NCBI RefSeq assembly: GCF_000797495.1
Contig: NZ_JTGN01000021.1
Location: forward strand, 44,063 to 108,062
DNA length: 64,000 nt
Direction: 5' to 3'
Origin: Robinsoniella peoriensis
GTDB taxonomy: Bacteria > Bacillota > Clostridia > Lachnospirales > Lachnospiraceae
The position numbers and the translations under genes were made by a program. This document shows, one piece after another, positions 1-8,686 of the stretch. The notes under the pieces are model-generated. The model was given only the letters and a program-made list of their open reading frames with translations, did no database searches and was not told the DNA's origin. Positions within the stretch are counted from its first letter, which is position 1. Each line of letters starts with the position of its first letter.

Positions 1-305
1 TTTCTGGAACAGTCGATCATAATACCAGTTTCTTTAAAACAAATTTTCTCTTCCTTTACAAATGGCTCTGTATTTCCATATTTGATTCTCTGGAGAAACA
101 GATGCAGAGCACGGTAAAAATGTACATCTTCCTTACCATACAAGTTCAGCTTCTTTCCGTCAAACTCGGCTTTCAGCACATCTCCCTCTGTAAATTCAAT
201 TATAATGTCCATATCTTTTTCGACACATTCATACCCCTGATACGTTAAGAACATTTCTGCCATTTCTTTTCTGTTTCCGTCAATTCCTGATAAATAAAAT
301 TTCAT
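1..305 (-). CDS. GH20-like beta-N-acetylhexosaminidase, N-terminal part (cut by window edge)
   Basis: The reading frame is open to the left window edge, so only about the first 101 residues are visible. The start ATG (305-303) overlaps the TAA stop of the upstream response regulator by one base (TAATG), so the two are probably translationally coupled. The segment ending ETGIMIDCSR resembles the entry to the catalytic barrel of Firmicute GH20-type hexosaminidases, where a similar conserved stretch precedes the first barrel strand. There is no signal peptide, so a cytoplasmic enzyme acting on imported oligosaccharides is likely. The family is recognised from this short piece only, and the active site is outside the window. 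Confidence 0.55.
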   Translation of the reverse strand, partial: MKFYLSGIDGNRKEMAEMFLTYQGYECVEKDMDIIIEFTEGDVLKAEFDGKKLNLYGKEDVHFYRALHLFLQRIKYGNTEPFVKEEKICFKETGIMIDCSR

Positions 306-1807
306 TACCTGCTGCCTTCTCCCTTACTCTCCATTTTATTTTTTCGGTATTCCGATGGGTAAACACCTATTTTCTTTTTAAATACCTTGGAAAAATACAG
401 CGGATTGGGATATCCCACCATATCCGCCACATCCTTTGCCAGAATTTCCTCATCCATCTCCAGCAGATTTTTTGCCCGGTCCAGACGTATTTTCTGAATA
501 TACTGAGACAGTGTATAACCGCTGTATTCTTTAAATAAAGTGCTTAGATACGGTGCCACAAGCCCGAATTCAGACGCCAGTACGGCCGCGGTTATAGGCT
601 CCGCCATATTTTCTATGATGTAGCACTCTACTTTTTTCATGAGATTTTCTGAAGACTCCGCTTTTCTGTATAGCTTCTTTTCATCCAGCATCTGCCTTAA
701 ATTAAGAAATAACTGCCTGGCATCCGACGAATACAGGATCAGATTCCATATGGTTTCTTCCCGGTCTTCCTCGCTTCTATATGACGGTACTGTCTGATCC
801 TCCATGCTCTGCAAAATCCTGCTTATTATCTGCTGGCATTCTTTTTGGCGGATTTTCCTTGCATTAAAAAATGCCTCTGCTTCTTTCAGAAATACTTCCT
901 TTCTGGTGTCAGACATCTCTTTACCCAGGGAATAAAAGGTATCATCTCCGGCAGGGTATGCCGTTCCGGTGGTGTCTGCATCGTCCTCAACCACTGAACT
1001 TTCGCCAAAAAGAATATTCTCCTGAAGCTTCCTGCGCAGCTGGTGGCTGATCATGGAGATTTCATGGGTTTCAATCAAACCCTCATGGAAGGCTGCAGTA
1101 ATCTGGATTCCTCTTCCCTTTATCTCTTCCAGCAGCTTCTTAGAAAATACTTTTAAATCTGCTTCATTCTCCGGAACAATCAGCAGTATTTTTTCATTAA
1201 CCTGGTTCTTTTCAAAAGAATATACACAGGTCGCTTCCGGAAGCAGGTCTGCCGCAGCTGACTCTATATCAATTCCCCGCCAGAAATCACATTCTGCGAT
1301 ATTCTCCTCCATACCGTCCCGGATCAGGGGACCCGCACAAAAGTAAACCATCTGAAGCTTTTCCCCAGGGTTCGCGGGTTTCCCGGTATAAACCGCCTCA
1401 GCCAGTCTCGCTTTCTGCTTTTCCTGAAGCATACTTAAATATCTCTGTGAGATATTGCTAAGAGTTTTCTCTAATTCTTCTTTTACGATAGGCTTTAACA
1501 GGTATTCCGTAACCCCGCAGCGGATTGCCTGCTGTGCATAACTAAAATCACTGTATCCGCTGATAACGACTTTTTCTGCCCCGGGGTATTTTTGATTAGC
1601 ATAATCCATCACTTCAATACCGTCTGCCAGTGGCATATTGATATCTGTAAAAATTGCATCCACCTGATTATCGGTTAAATACTTAATTGCTTCTTTTCCA
1701 TTGTGGGCACACATAACCACTGAAAATTCAGGATTTAGTTTTTCTATCATATTCTTAATTCCCCTTAAAAGAGGAATCTCATCTTCCGCAATAAGTACTT
1801 TTATCAT
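305..1807 (-). CDS. AraC-type two-component response regulator (YesN family)
   Basis: This 500-residue regulator has an N-terminal receiver domain (residues 1-120) with acidic pocket E8/D9, phospho-acceptor D55 in the context TDINMP, and K105 in LLKP. A long linker domain follows, then a C-terminal double helix-turn-helix of the AraC type (about 395-493, with GYPNPLYFSKVFKK). YesN-type regulators pair with YesM-type kinases and activate neighbouring sugar transport genes. The kinase gene lies immediately upstream and overlaps this gene by 29 bases, so they are one transcription unit. The likely targets are the ABC transporter and GH16 gene upstream on the same strand. Confidence 0.93.
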   Translation of the reverse strand: MIKVLIAEDEIPLLRGIKNMIEKLNPEFSVVMCAHNGKEAIKYLTDNQVDAIFTDINMPLADGIEVMDYANQKYPGAEKVVISGYSDFSYAQQAIRCGVTEYLLKPIVKEELEKTLSNISQRYLSMLQEKQKARLAEAVYTGKPANPGEKLQMVYFCAGPLIRDGMEENIAECDFWRGIDIESAAADLLPEATCVYSFEKNQVNEKILLIVPENEADLKVFSKKLLEEIKGRGIQITAAFHEGLIETHEISMISHQLRRKLQENILFGESSVVEDDADTTGTAYPAGDDTFYSLGKEMSDTRKEVFLKEAEAFFNARKIRQKECQQIISRILQSMEDQTVPSYRSEEDREETIWNLILYSSDARQLFLNLRQMLDEKKLYRKAESSENLMKKVECYIIENMAEPITAAVLASEFGLVAPYLSTLFKEYSGYTLSQYIQKIRLDRAKNLLEMDEEILAKDVADMVGYPNPLYFSKVFKKKIGVYPSEYRKNKMESKGEGSR

Positions 1808-3545
1808 TTATTTCTCCCCCCAATAGTACCACAGCACCTTTTTCTCTGTTATACAACTGAAAAACAAAAGATTCACCATAGATAATTTTCATCCTGGTAT
1901 AGATATTCGGCAGGCACAATCCTCCAATACCTATATTTTCCAATATGTATTTTACATCACTCCGGTCCAGTTCTTCTTTCTGCCTTCGGAACTTTTCCAG
2001 GAACTCTTCGGTAAATCCGCTTCCGTTATCTTTCACGGTAATATACCATTTATCCTCTTCTGTCCAGGCATGTATGGAAATCTTCCAGACCGGATTCACA
2101 TTTTTAAGCCCATGCTGGAAACAATTTTCACAAAGGGGCTGTACAATCAGCTTAGGAATACAGATATATCCTGCATCTTCCTCTGCCTGTATCTGGAACT
2201 CAAACAGTTCTTCGTATCTCACTTTCATAAGCAGCATGTAATCTTCTGCGATTGCACATTCCTTCTCTATCGTACTGAAACCATCCCCCATCTGAGTATT
2301 ATACCGGAGTATTTCTCCCAGCCTGCGGCAGATATCCGGTACTTTTTCATTGCCGTCCATCTGGGATTCAATAGAAATAATCGCTAGCATATTATGTAAA
2401 AAATGCGGATTCATTTGGGACTGAAGCGCAAAGAAATGGGATTTCACTTCATTTGTCTTGGCTGTTATCTGTTTCTGCATACTGTCATTTAATTTTTTCA
2501 GCATAGAGTTAAAAGAATCCTCAAGGCGAAGCACGATATCTGTAGAATCTTCATCCGCAATTGCCACATGGAGATTGTCCATGGTAATAGATTTCAGAGA
2601 ATGATTCAGATTCACCAGCGGTTTCGACAGATGTTTTACTAAGATCTGTTCCAGCATGATGGCTGCCAGCATTACAATTCCCACTGTTGCAGCCAGAACC
2701 AGGTAAAATTGATTCATCGCATTGTTAAATTCTATGGGATTTTTATATAGCTTCACAGTGTATGGAGCATTTTCCAGTGGAACTTCCATTCTGTAGATAT
2801 CCTTCCCATCCAAATCCATGTCCCCTGCTGCCCGGTAAATGCTTTGACCTTCCTGGTTCAAAATCTCCGCCTGAATGCCCGGACCAAAATCTGCCAAAAT
2901 CTCATCCAGTTTCTCTGTTGATTCCTGCACTTCTACAAAACCGCATCTGGAACTGTTGGAGTAGTAATCCTTTATTTCCCTCACGACAGCCAGATAATCC
3001 GTCCGCTGTGCCTCTCCTGATGCCAGGACATCCGTCCCCGGTTCCCTGTAAAATACAAACCTGTCCGCTTCCTGAAAATATTCCTGTACATCCTCAAATG
3101 CTTCTCCGGAAAAAAACTGTCTGACTCCACTCTCCGTAATCGCCCGGTTGGACGTGCAGACCCAATCATCGTACCGGTTATAAAGGCAGATTCTGGAATG
3201 CCCGTCGTTTTTAAAATTATAGGATTCCAGAAGCTTCTTCACTTCTCCTGTGGTAATCGGATGGCTTGTAAAATAATTCTCGTCCGGTTTTGCAGGCAAG
3301 GATTGAAAGACCCTGACAATATCCGGATTTGCCGCAATCTGAAGCGCCGCCCTGTCCATATCGTAAAACAAAATGTCCAGCTGCGTTGCCGTCTTTTCTG
3401 TTATAATCCGGAAGTCCTGTTCTTCCTTCTCCTTCATCTCGCCTACAACCATTCTGTAAAAATATCCCACAAGTCCTAATATGATCAACATCATTATCAC
3501 GGTATGATACAGAAAAAATTTAGTCTGGTATTTTAACTTTTTCAT
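1779..3545 (-). CDS. Sensor histidine kinase (YesM family)
   Basis: This membrane kinase has TM1 near residues 11-30, an extracytoplasmic sensor of about 250 residues, TM2 near 279-304, a HAMP-like segment, and a His_kinase domain with the sequence QMNPHFLHN (phospho-His about 381). An HATPase domain follows, with N-box LCENCFQHG. I start it at ATG 3545 because GGGAG lies six bases upstream; an ATG eight codons further up (3569) has no ribosome-binding site. The sensor probably detects a sugar directly or through the binding protein. The transporter genes are immediately upstream, but a separate weak promoter may serve the kinase and regulator. Confidence 0.92.
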   Translation of the reverse strand: MKKLKYQTKFFLYHTVIMMLIILGLVGYFYRMVVGEMKEKEEQDFRIITEKTATQLDILFYDMDRAALQIAANPDIVRVFQSLPAKPDENYFTSHPITTGEVKKLLESYNFKNDGHSRICLYNRYDDWVCTSNRAITESGVRQFFSGEAFEDVQEYFQEADRFVFYREPGTDVLASGEAQRTDYLAVVREIKDYYSNSSRCGFVEVQESTEKLDEILADFGPGIQAEILNQEGQSIYRAAGDMDLDGKDIYRMEVPLENAPYTVKLYKNPIEFNNAMNQFYLVLAATVGIVMLAAIMLEQILVKHLSKPLVNLNHSLKSITMDNLHVAIADEDSTDIVLRLEDSFNSMLKKLNDSMQKQITAKTNEVKSHFFALQSQMNPHFLHNMLAIISIESQMDGNEKVPDICRRLGEILRYNTQMGDGFSTIEKECAIAEDYMLLMKVRYEELFEFQIQAEEDAGYICIPKLIVQPLCENCFQHGLKNVNPVWKISIHAWTEEDKWYITVKDNGSGFTEEFLEKFRRQKEELDRSDVKYILENIGIGGLCLPNIYTRMKIIYGESFVFQLYNREKGAVVLLGGEINDKSTYCGR

Positions 3546-3605
3546 ATTTTTCTCCCAAAATTCATTCAAACATGCTCTGACGCGTAATTTTGCATACTCA
3601 ATTTT

Positions 3606-3634
3606 ATCATACCTTATCTGTAATAAATTTTGAA
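3606..3634 (-). promoter_or_regulatory. Possible sigma-A promoter for the kinase/regulator genes
   Basis: On the minus strand TTCAAA (3634-3629) and TATGAT (3611-3606) are separated by 17 bases and lie about 60 bases before the kinase start, in the 125-base gap after the permease gene. The -35 is poor, so this is a candidate only. Confidence 0.35.
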
Positions 3635-3670
3635 GTACCAGAATCTGTCATCAACCTCATCAAATACCTA

Positions 3671-4492
3671 TTATCCTTTGACGGCTCCCGATGTCATGCC
3701 TTCCACAATATATTTCTGCAGACAGAGATATAAAATAACAATGGGCAATACTGTTATCACAAGTGCTGCAAATACATAATTCCAGTCTCTGGAATAAAGT
3801 CCGTAGAAATTAAAAATCATCATCGGTATGGTTGTCCGTTCTGAACTGCTCATCAGGTACAGCGGCACCTGGAAGTTATTCCATATTCCAATAGCTGCAA
3901 TAATCAGGTTTGTAATGGTTATCGGTTTCATAATCGGAAGCAGTATTTTAAAAATCAGTTGAAAAGCATGGCATCCGTCCATGACGGCAGCTTCATCTAT
4001 TTCTCTTGGAATTCCTTTTACATAACTTGAAAATGTCATTACGGCAAAAGGAAGGTTCACTGCAGCCAGAACCAGAATAACACTGAAGTAGGTTCCATAT
4101 AAATGTAACTTCAACACTAATGCATATGTAGTAACCATCTGCATTGTAGCGGTAAGCCCGAATACAAAATAGTAATACAGGCCTCTTCCCTTATTATCAT
4201 CCCGCCTGGAGATAATAATCCCGGTCATTGCGCCAAAGATAATAATCACTGCCACCGCCGTAACTGTAATGATCAGACTGTTGGCATACCCACGTAAAAT
4301 CCCTCCGGTTTCAATTACATGCTTATAATTTTCAAACTGCAGCTGTTTTGGCAGGCTGAGATTCATTTGAAGCGCTTCTCCCTGTGTTTTAAAGGAACCG
4401 AATACCATCATAACAATCGGTATAATATACACGCTGGAAATGAGAAGCAAAATCAGAATTGTCACCATTTTTCCTATCTTTTTCTTTCTCAC
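3671..4492 (-). CDS. Carbohydrate ABC transporter permease, MalG type (CUT1)
   Basis: This 273-residue protein has about six membrane segments. It carries the EAA loop that docks the ATPase (EAAVMDGCHAFQLIFKILLP, about residues 167-186), which is typical of the second permease in CUT1 systems. It ends in the usual short tail (EGMTSGAVKG). Its start overlaps the stop of the preceding permease by one base, so the two are coupled. No ATPase gene lies nearby; CUT1 systems of Clostridia commonly share an MsmX-like ATPase encoded elsewhere. The substrate cannot be read from the sequence, but the neighbouring GH16 enzyme and GH20-like gene suggest an oligosaccharide. Confidence 0.92.
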   Translation of the reverse strand: MRKKKIGKMVTILILLLISSVYIIPIVMMVFGSFKTQGEALQMNLSLPKQLQFENYKHVIETGGILRGYANSLIITVTAVAVIIIFGAMTGIIISRRDDNKGRGLYYYFVFGLTATMQMVTTYALVLKLHLYGTYFSVILVLAAVNLPFAVMTFSSYVKGIPREIDEAAVMDGCHAFQLIFKILLPIMKPITITNLIIAAIGIWNNFQVPLYLMSSSERTTIPMMIFNFYGLYSRDWNYVFAALVITVLPIVILYLCLQKYIVEGMTSGAVKG

Positions 4493-5397
4493 TAGGTATC
4501 CACCTCCCTGGATCTTAAGTATTTATTCAATGCAAACGTAATTCCCACTATGAAAAATGAAAGGATTAAGGCACTTGCGCTGGATTTGCCAAGCAATCCC
4601 ATTCCAAACGCCCGGAAAGTATAGGTGCTCAGCACCTGGGTATCGAATCCGGGTCCCCCTCCGGTAAGGGAGTAAACCAGATCAAATACTTTCAGTCCCC
4701 CCGTGATGTTCAAGGTTACCACAACCGTAAAAGACGGTGCCAGCAGAGGAAGCGTAATCCTTTTAAACTGCTGCCATTTTGTTGCTCCGTCTATCTGAGC
4801 GCTTTCATAATACTCACCCGGAATTGCCTGCAGCCCCGAGATAAACAGGAACATGGTAAATCCCGCCCACATCCAGACTTCAATAATAATAATCCAGAGC
4901 ATTGCAGTACCATAGCTTCCAAGCCAGTCTCTGGTAAGATCCGCCTGACCGATTGCCGTCAGAAAGTTATTGATCAGTCCGTCCTGCTTAAGTACTCCCG
5001 TAAACAAAAGCCCGACAATCATACAGCTGAGAACGCAAGGCAGATAGAACAAGGTTCTGAAAATACTGTTGCCTTTGAACTTCTGCACCACCAGCAGTGC
5101 CAGCAGCAGCCCAACCACTGTTTTAAATACAGTCGTGCTCAGTGCAAAGAGCATTGTATTCCAAAGGGAACGCAGAAATACTTCATCCTGGAATAAATTT
5201 ATCACGTTTCGCAGTCCGATAAATTTGGCATTGTCCATCCGGTCCATGTTCCAATCCGTAAAGGAGTAAAAAAATGCAGTAATAATCGGTACAATAAAAA
5301 ATATGGTATAAACCAGTGCGGCCGGTGCTCCCAGCCACATGGGATAAATTTTTGATAACTGTTTCTTATTAATAGCAACCACCTCTTTCTCAATCAA
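4492..5397 (-). CDS. Carbohydrate ABC transporter permease, MalF/UgpA type (CUT1); start uncertain
   Basis: This protein of about 300 residues has six predicted membrane segments and an EAA loop (ESAQIDGATKWQQFKRITLP). It is the first permease of the transporter that includes the lipoprotein encoded just upstream. The start is unclear. The longest frame begins with TTG at 5397 directly behind a hairpin and has no ribosome-binding site. A strong AGAGGTGG (5386-5379) instead sits five bases before an in-frame ATT codon (5373) that would give INKKQLSKIYP. The first in-frame ATG is well inside the first membrane segment. The function call is firm; the N-terminus is not. Confidence 0.88.
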   Translation of the reverse strand: MIEKEVVAINKKQLSKIYPMWLGAPAALVYTIFFIVPIITAFFYSFTDWNMDRMDNAKFIGLRNVINLFQDEVFLRSLWNTMLFALSTTVFKTVVGLLLALLVVQKFKGNSIFRTLFYLPCVLSCMIVGLLFTGVLKQDGLINNFLTAIGQADLTRDWLGSYGTAMLWIIIIEVWMWAGFTMFLFISGLQAIPGEYYESAQIDGATKWQQFKRITLPLLAPSFTVVVTLNITGGLKVFDLVYSLTGGGPGFDTQVLSTYTFRAFGMGLLGKSSASALILSFFIVGITFALNKYLRSREVDT

Positions 5398-5420
5398 AAG
5401 GAGCTGCTATTGCAGCTCCT
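5394..5420 (-). terminator. Intra-operon hairpin/attenuator after the binding-protein gene
   Basis: On the minus strand a perfect 9-bp stem AGGAGCTGC with a 4-base loop is followed by TTTTG. It lies between the solute-binding protein gene and the permease genes. Such hairpins usually make the binding protein more abundant than the permeases by partial termination and 3'-end protection. Confidence 0.7.
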
Positions 5421-5434
5421 CTATTTTCTGTATC

Positions 5435-6808
5435 TTAGAATCCTTCTGCACCCTGATCAATCATATACTGTTCAAAGTCGCCCTGGAATTTCTCCATGAT
5501 CTGTTTTCCATCCATATTACCTTTTGCAGGAGCATCCACGTAATATACATATAAAGTACTTTCAAACAACGGATTTAAATCCATCACTGAGTAGTTAAAC
5601 TCCGGGATAACCTTTCCGGCTTCAATATATTTTTCATTAACAGCTTTCAGGTATTCCGGTACTTCTCCGCCATTTACATCCTGGAAAGCCGGGAATGCCG
5701 GTCTTTCTTCGAAATACAAATCGGCATATTCAGGAGTTGACCAGAGATTCAGCACCTTCTTAACGGTATCCATATTCTTAGAATTTTTATAAACTACAAA
5801 ACCAGCAGATGACATATTCTCTGTCATTACATCCACGCCGTCTTTCATAGACATTGCGAACATTCCTATCTTAGCTTCCGGATTAGCCTCCAGCACTGAG
5901 GCTGCAAAGAAATCACCGTTAAAATGCATGGCTGCTTTGCCTTCGGCAACCGCAAGAATAGCATCGTCATAAGTAGCGGAAGCAAAATTATCGTTAATAA
6001 ATCCTTTTTCATAAAGGCTTAAGTATTTATCAATTACTTCTGCAAACTCAGGAACATCCGTCCATTTTGCTTCATTTTTCATTATCTTTTCGCTGAACTC
6101 TTTCACTTTCTCATCACCAAGGGTCTTCGCAAAATTATCGGTCATAAGAACCTGGGGAACCCAAGTGTCCTTTGGCATAAAAATAGGTGTTACTCCGCTG
6201 TCCTTGATCTTCTGGCATACATCCAGGAATTCCTCCCAGGTATTTGGAACAGTCACGCCGCACTTCTGAAATACATCTTCGTTATAAGTAAATCCATGTA
6301 CCCCTGGTACGGACAGGAACGGAAATCCATAAATTTTACCATCATCTGCTGTTACATTTTCCGGTATCTTTAATTTGCTTACCCATTCTTCACCGGACAT
6401 ATCTGCAAAATTAGCAGCCGGATCCACGATGTCATAAATAGCAGGCACATTGTAATCGATTAAGTCCGGACACTCACCGGAATTCAGTTTCATTTTAATC
6501 ATGTTCAGTGACTCATCATCCGGAACCACCTGAACATCCACTTTAATATTCTCTTCCTTCTCTAACTTTTTAATCATATTCTGCAGACCCGGGAAATTCC
6601 TGGACTGCTGTACAAGTGCGGTGATCTTCTGTGTTTCACCCGTCTTACTTTCATCGGCCCCCTTCGTTTCTGAATCTGCCTGAGCCTCGGTAACCTCTTT
6701 GCCTGATGTAGCCGCCTTATCCGAATTATTATTGCCCGTACCGCATGCTGCAAGTGAAAGAACCATTGCTGCCGATAACAGAACTGCTGCTGCTTTTTTC
6801 TTTTTCAT
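5435..6808 (-). CDS. Sugar ABC transporter solute-binding lipoprotein (SBP_bac_1 family)
   Basis: This 457-residue protein starts with a lipoprotein signal (positive n-region, hydrophobic core, lipobox LAAC with lipidated Cys22). A Ser/Thr/Glu-rich tether (about 23-65) follows, then an extracellular binding domain of the CUT1 type (GFPFLSVPGVHGFTYNEDVF; TWEEFLDVCQKIKDSG). It delivers substrate to the two permeases encoded downstream. A hairpin directly after its stop probably raises its level relative to the permeases. The GH16 enzyme encoded upstream may generate its ligand outside the cell. Confidence 0.93.
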   Translation of the reverse strand: MKKKKAAAVLLSAAMVLSLAACGTGNNNSDKAATSGKEVTEAQADSETKGADESKTGETQKITALVQQSRNFPGLQNMIKKLEKEENIKVDVQVVPDDESLNMIKMKLNSGECPDLIDYNVPAIYDIVDPAANFADMSGEEWVSKLKIPENVTADDGKIYGFPFLSVPGVHGFTYNEDVFQKCGVTVPNTWEEFLDVCQKIKDSGVTPIFMPKDTWVPQVLMTDNFAKTLGDEKVKEFSEKIMKNEAKWTDVPEFAEVIDKYLSLYEKGFINDNFASATYDDAILAVAEGKAAMHFNGDFFAASVLEANPEAKIGMFAMSMKDGVDVMTENMSSAGFVVYKNSKNMDTVKKVLNLWSTPEYADLYFEERPAFPAFQDVNGGEVPEYLKAVNEKYIEAGKVIPEFNYSVMDLNPLFESTLYVYYVDAPAKGNMDGKQIMEKFQGDFEQYMIDQGAEGF

Positions 6809-6913
6809 TTATAATACTCCTCTCTCTGATTTATATTTATAAAATAATACAATTTTAGGTTTTCGTACATGCCATATTTTAAAATGCTGCATGTCCTTTT
6901 TTTAAACTTTTTA

Positions 6914-8467
6914 CTATTTATACCATCTGACATAATCCACTTCCATTTCAGCCGGAAGAAACTCATCTGCAATAGTACCAATCCAGCCCCCAAGTCCATA
7001 GCTTAAAATAAAGATTTCCGGAGTATTTGGCACATTATTTTCCTGTGTTGCCACTACCTCTCCGTCCAGCATAAAATGAATGTACTCAGGTGTCCATTCC
7101 ATCCCAAACTTATGCCACTTATATGGATTCTTTATAGTTGGCTGTGTATGGTATTTCTCATGTGGATCATATGTATAGTTGTCATAATGCATGGTAATCC
7201 AGTATTTTTCAGCAAGTCCTGCATATTCCGGTGCTCCTTTCGGATGCGGCCTTTCCAGAATATCAATCTCGGCACCAAAATTCTTTTCATCTCCCCAGAG
7301 CCAGCCGCCATTTACTTCATCTGCCTGAGGCATTGTCCACACTGCCGGATTGCTTCCCGGTACATCCGGAATTTTAACCATTGCCTCTACATATCCATAT
7401 TTTTCTTCAAATTTATCTCTTGTCTGCACCATCGCAGAACGATAATGGCTTGTCTGTCCGTCAAAAAACGTATCTTCTTTACTTCCCAGCAGCCGTAAGG
7501 TTCCTTCCCTTACATATGCATTATCAGGATGAACCGCAATCTCCGGTGAATTTCCGTAACGGAATAATCCCGACTCTTTTAAGTCTACACACCAGTTATT
7601 CCATTTTGTAAGATCCAACGCATCACCACTGAAGTTATCTTCAAATATAAGAACCTTTCCGAGAATTTCAGGTGCTGTTGCTGACGATACACTCACTTCA
7701 CAGGATGCTGATTCTCCAGCTTCCATATAACCAGTTATCGTTCCGGTCCCTTCTTTTATCCCCGTTACCGTACCGTCTTCTCCAACCGTTACTGCCCCGG
7801 GATTGCTGCTCTTCCATGTAATTCTCTGTCCGGTATATTCCGTTAACTGAAGTGTTTTACTCTCTCCTTCTGTCAACGCCATAGTCTGCTGGCTGATACC
7901 AGCCTTTTTAACGGTTTCATAAAAGGTAAACTCCGCTGCGGTTGCTGCTGTCTCTGAAACGCCACTTCCTAAACTGCCCTTTTTAATCTGAATCTGAACA
8001 GAGGACAGCGGAGCTTCCCCACCAAGTACTACTTCCTTATCCCTGGAATTATTTTCCCATGATCCCTGTTCCACAATGGTAACCGTATCTCCATCCTGTG
8101 ATGTCCCATATATGGAGTATTCCAGAATCTGCCCATTTGGATTGTTATCCTGCCTGGGTGTATAAACGAGCCTGGAAATCATTTTAGGCACAGCAAAATC
8201 CACGACAACTACAATGGGCTTTTCGTTTAACCCCTTGTCCCCCGCTTCCCATGCGGCGTCCCAAAAAGTGTTCCTGTCCCGGTCAAATGCTTTTGCAATT
8301 TCAGCCCCTCTGTGCTCACTGTTTGCCGTAACACTCATTTCTCCTGCATCCACTTCCTGCTGGTAATCATTGCTTTTCCCGTTTTCCTTTGCCATTGCCA
8401 AAAACCCCGCAGAACAGAAAACCATTGCAAATGTCAAAGTACCATAAATAAATTGTTTTGATTTCAT
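6914..8467 (-). CDS. Secreted GH16 family glycoside hydrolase with F5/8C-like and Big2 domains
   Basis: This 517-residue exported enzyme has a signal peptide (1-26), then a discoidin/F5-8C (CBM32-like) module (about 45-185). A Big2-type Ig-like domain follows (190-263), then a GH16 catalytic domain (272-517) with the ExDxxE signature EIDILE (nucleophile E400, acid/base E405) and a final VDYVRWYK. GH16 includes laminarinases, licheninases, kappa-carrageenases, endo-beta-galactosidases and mucin O-glycan endo-enzymes, so the substrate is open. A discoidin-type binding module and the GH20-like gene in the same cluster favour a galactose/GlcNAc-containing host glycan (inference). It is the first gene of the operon, behind palindromic operator sequences. 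Confidence 0.88.
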   Translation of the reverse strand: MKSKQFIYGTLTFAMVFCSAGFLAMAKENGKSNDYQQEVDAGEMSVTANSEHRGAEIAKAFDRDRNTFWDAAWEAGDKGLNEKPIVVVVDFAVPKMISRLVYTPRQDNNPNGQILEYSIYGTSQDGDTVTIVEQGSWENNSRDKEVVLGGEAPLSSVQIQIKKGSLGSGVSETAATAAEFTFYETVKKAGISQQTMALTEGESKTLQLTEYTGQRITWKSSNPGAVTVGEDGTVTGIKEGTGTITGYMEAGESASCEVSVSSATAPEILGKVLIFEDNFSGDALDLTKWNNWCVDLKESGLFRYGNSPEIAVHPDNAYVREGTLRLLGSKEDTFFDGQTSHYRSAMVQTRDKFEEKYGYVEAMVKIPDVPGSNPAVWTMPQADEVNGGWLWGDEKNFGAEIDILERPHPKGAPEYAGLAEKYWITMHYDNYTYDPHEKYHTQPTIKNPYKWHKFGMEWTPEYIHFMLDGEVVATQENNVPNTPEIFILSYGLGGWIGTIADEFLPAEMEVDYVRWYK

Positions 8468-8523
8468 CTTTTTCCTCCCATTCTTTTTTTACTACAATTA
8501 TTACCTTATAGGAATCCTTCAAA

Positions 8524-8561
8524 ATTGTACATGTACAATATTCAAATCTTATATGTACAAA
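8524..8561. promoter_or_regulatory. Palindromic operator in the GH16 operon promoter region
   Basis: ATTGTACATGTACAAT (8524-8539) is a perfect 16-bp palindrome. A second half-site, TATGTACAAA, lies at 8553-8561. Both lie 60-90 bases before the GH16 start. A dimeric repressor or the AraC-type regulator could bind here. No clean -35/-10 pair is evident. Confidence 0.5.
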
Positions 8562-8638
8562 ATTAAAAAGCCCTTTTCACAGAATACTTGTGTTCAGCGT
8601 TTCCACCTGAATACTGTCAAAACAGAACAATAGACAGC

Positions 8639-8677
8639 ATAAGTGCCCTGACGCAAAACTGCGGCCAGGGCACTTAT
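8639..8677 (-). terminator. Hairpin after the Nudix gene
   Basis: The 12-bp inverted repeat ATAAGTGCCCTG / CAGGGCACTTAT starts 10 bases after the stop of the Nudix gene. The U-tract behind it is poor, so termination may be incomplete. Confidence 0.6.
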
Positions 8678-8686
8678 GTTCTCATA

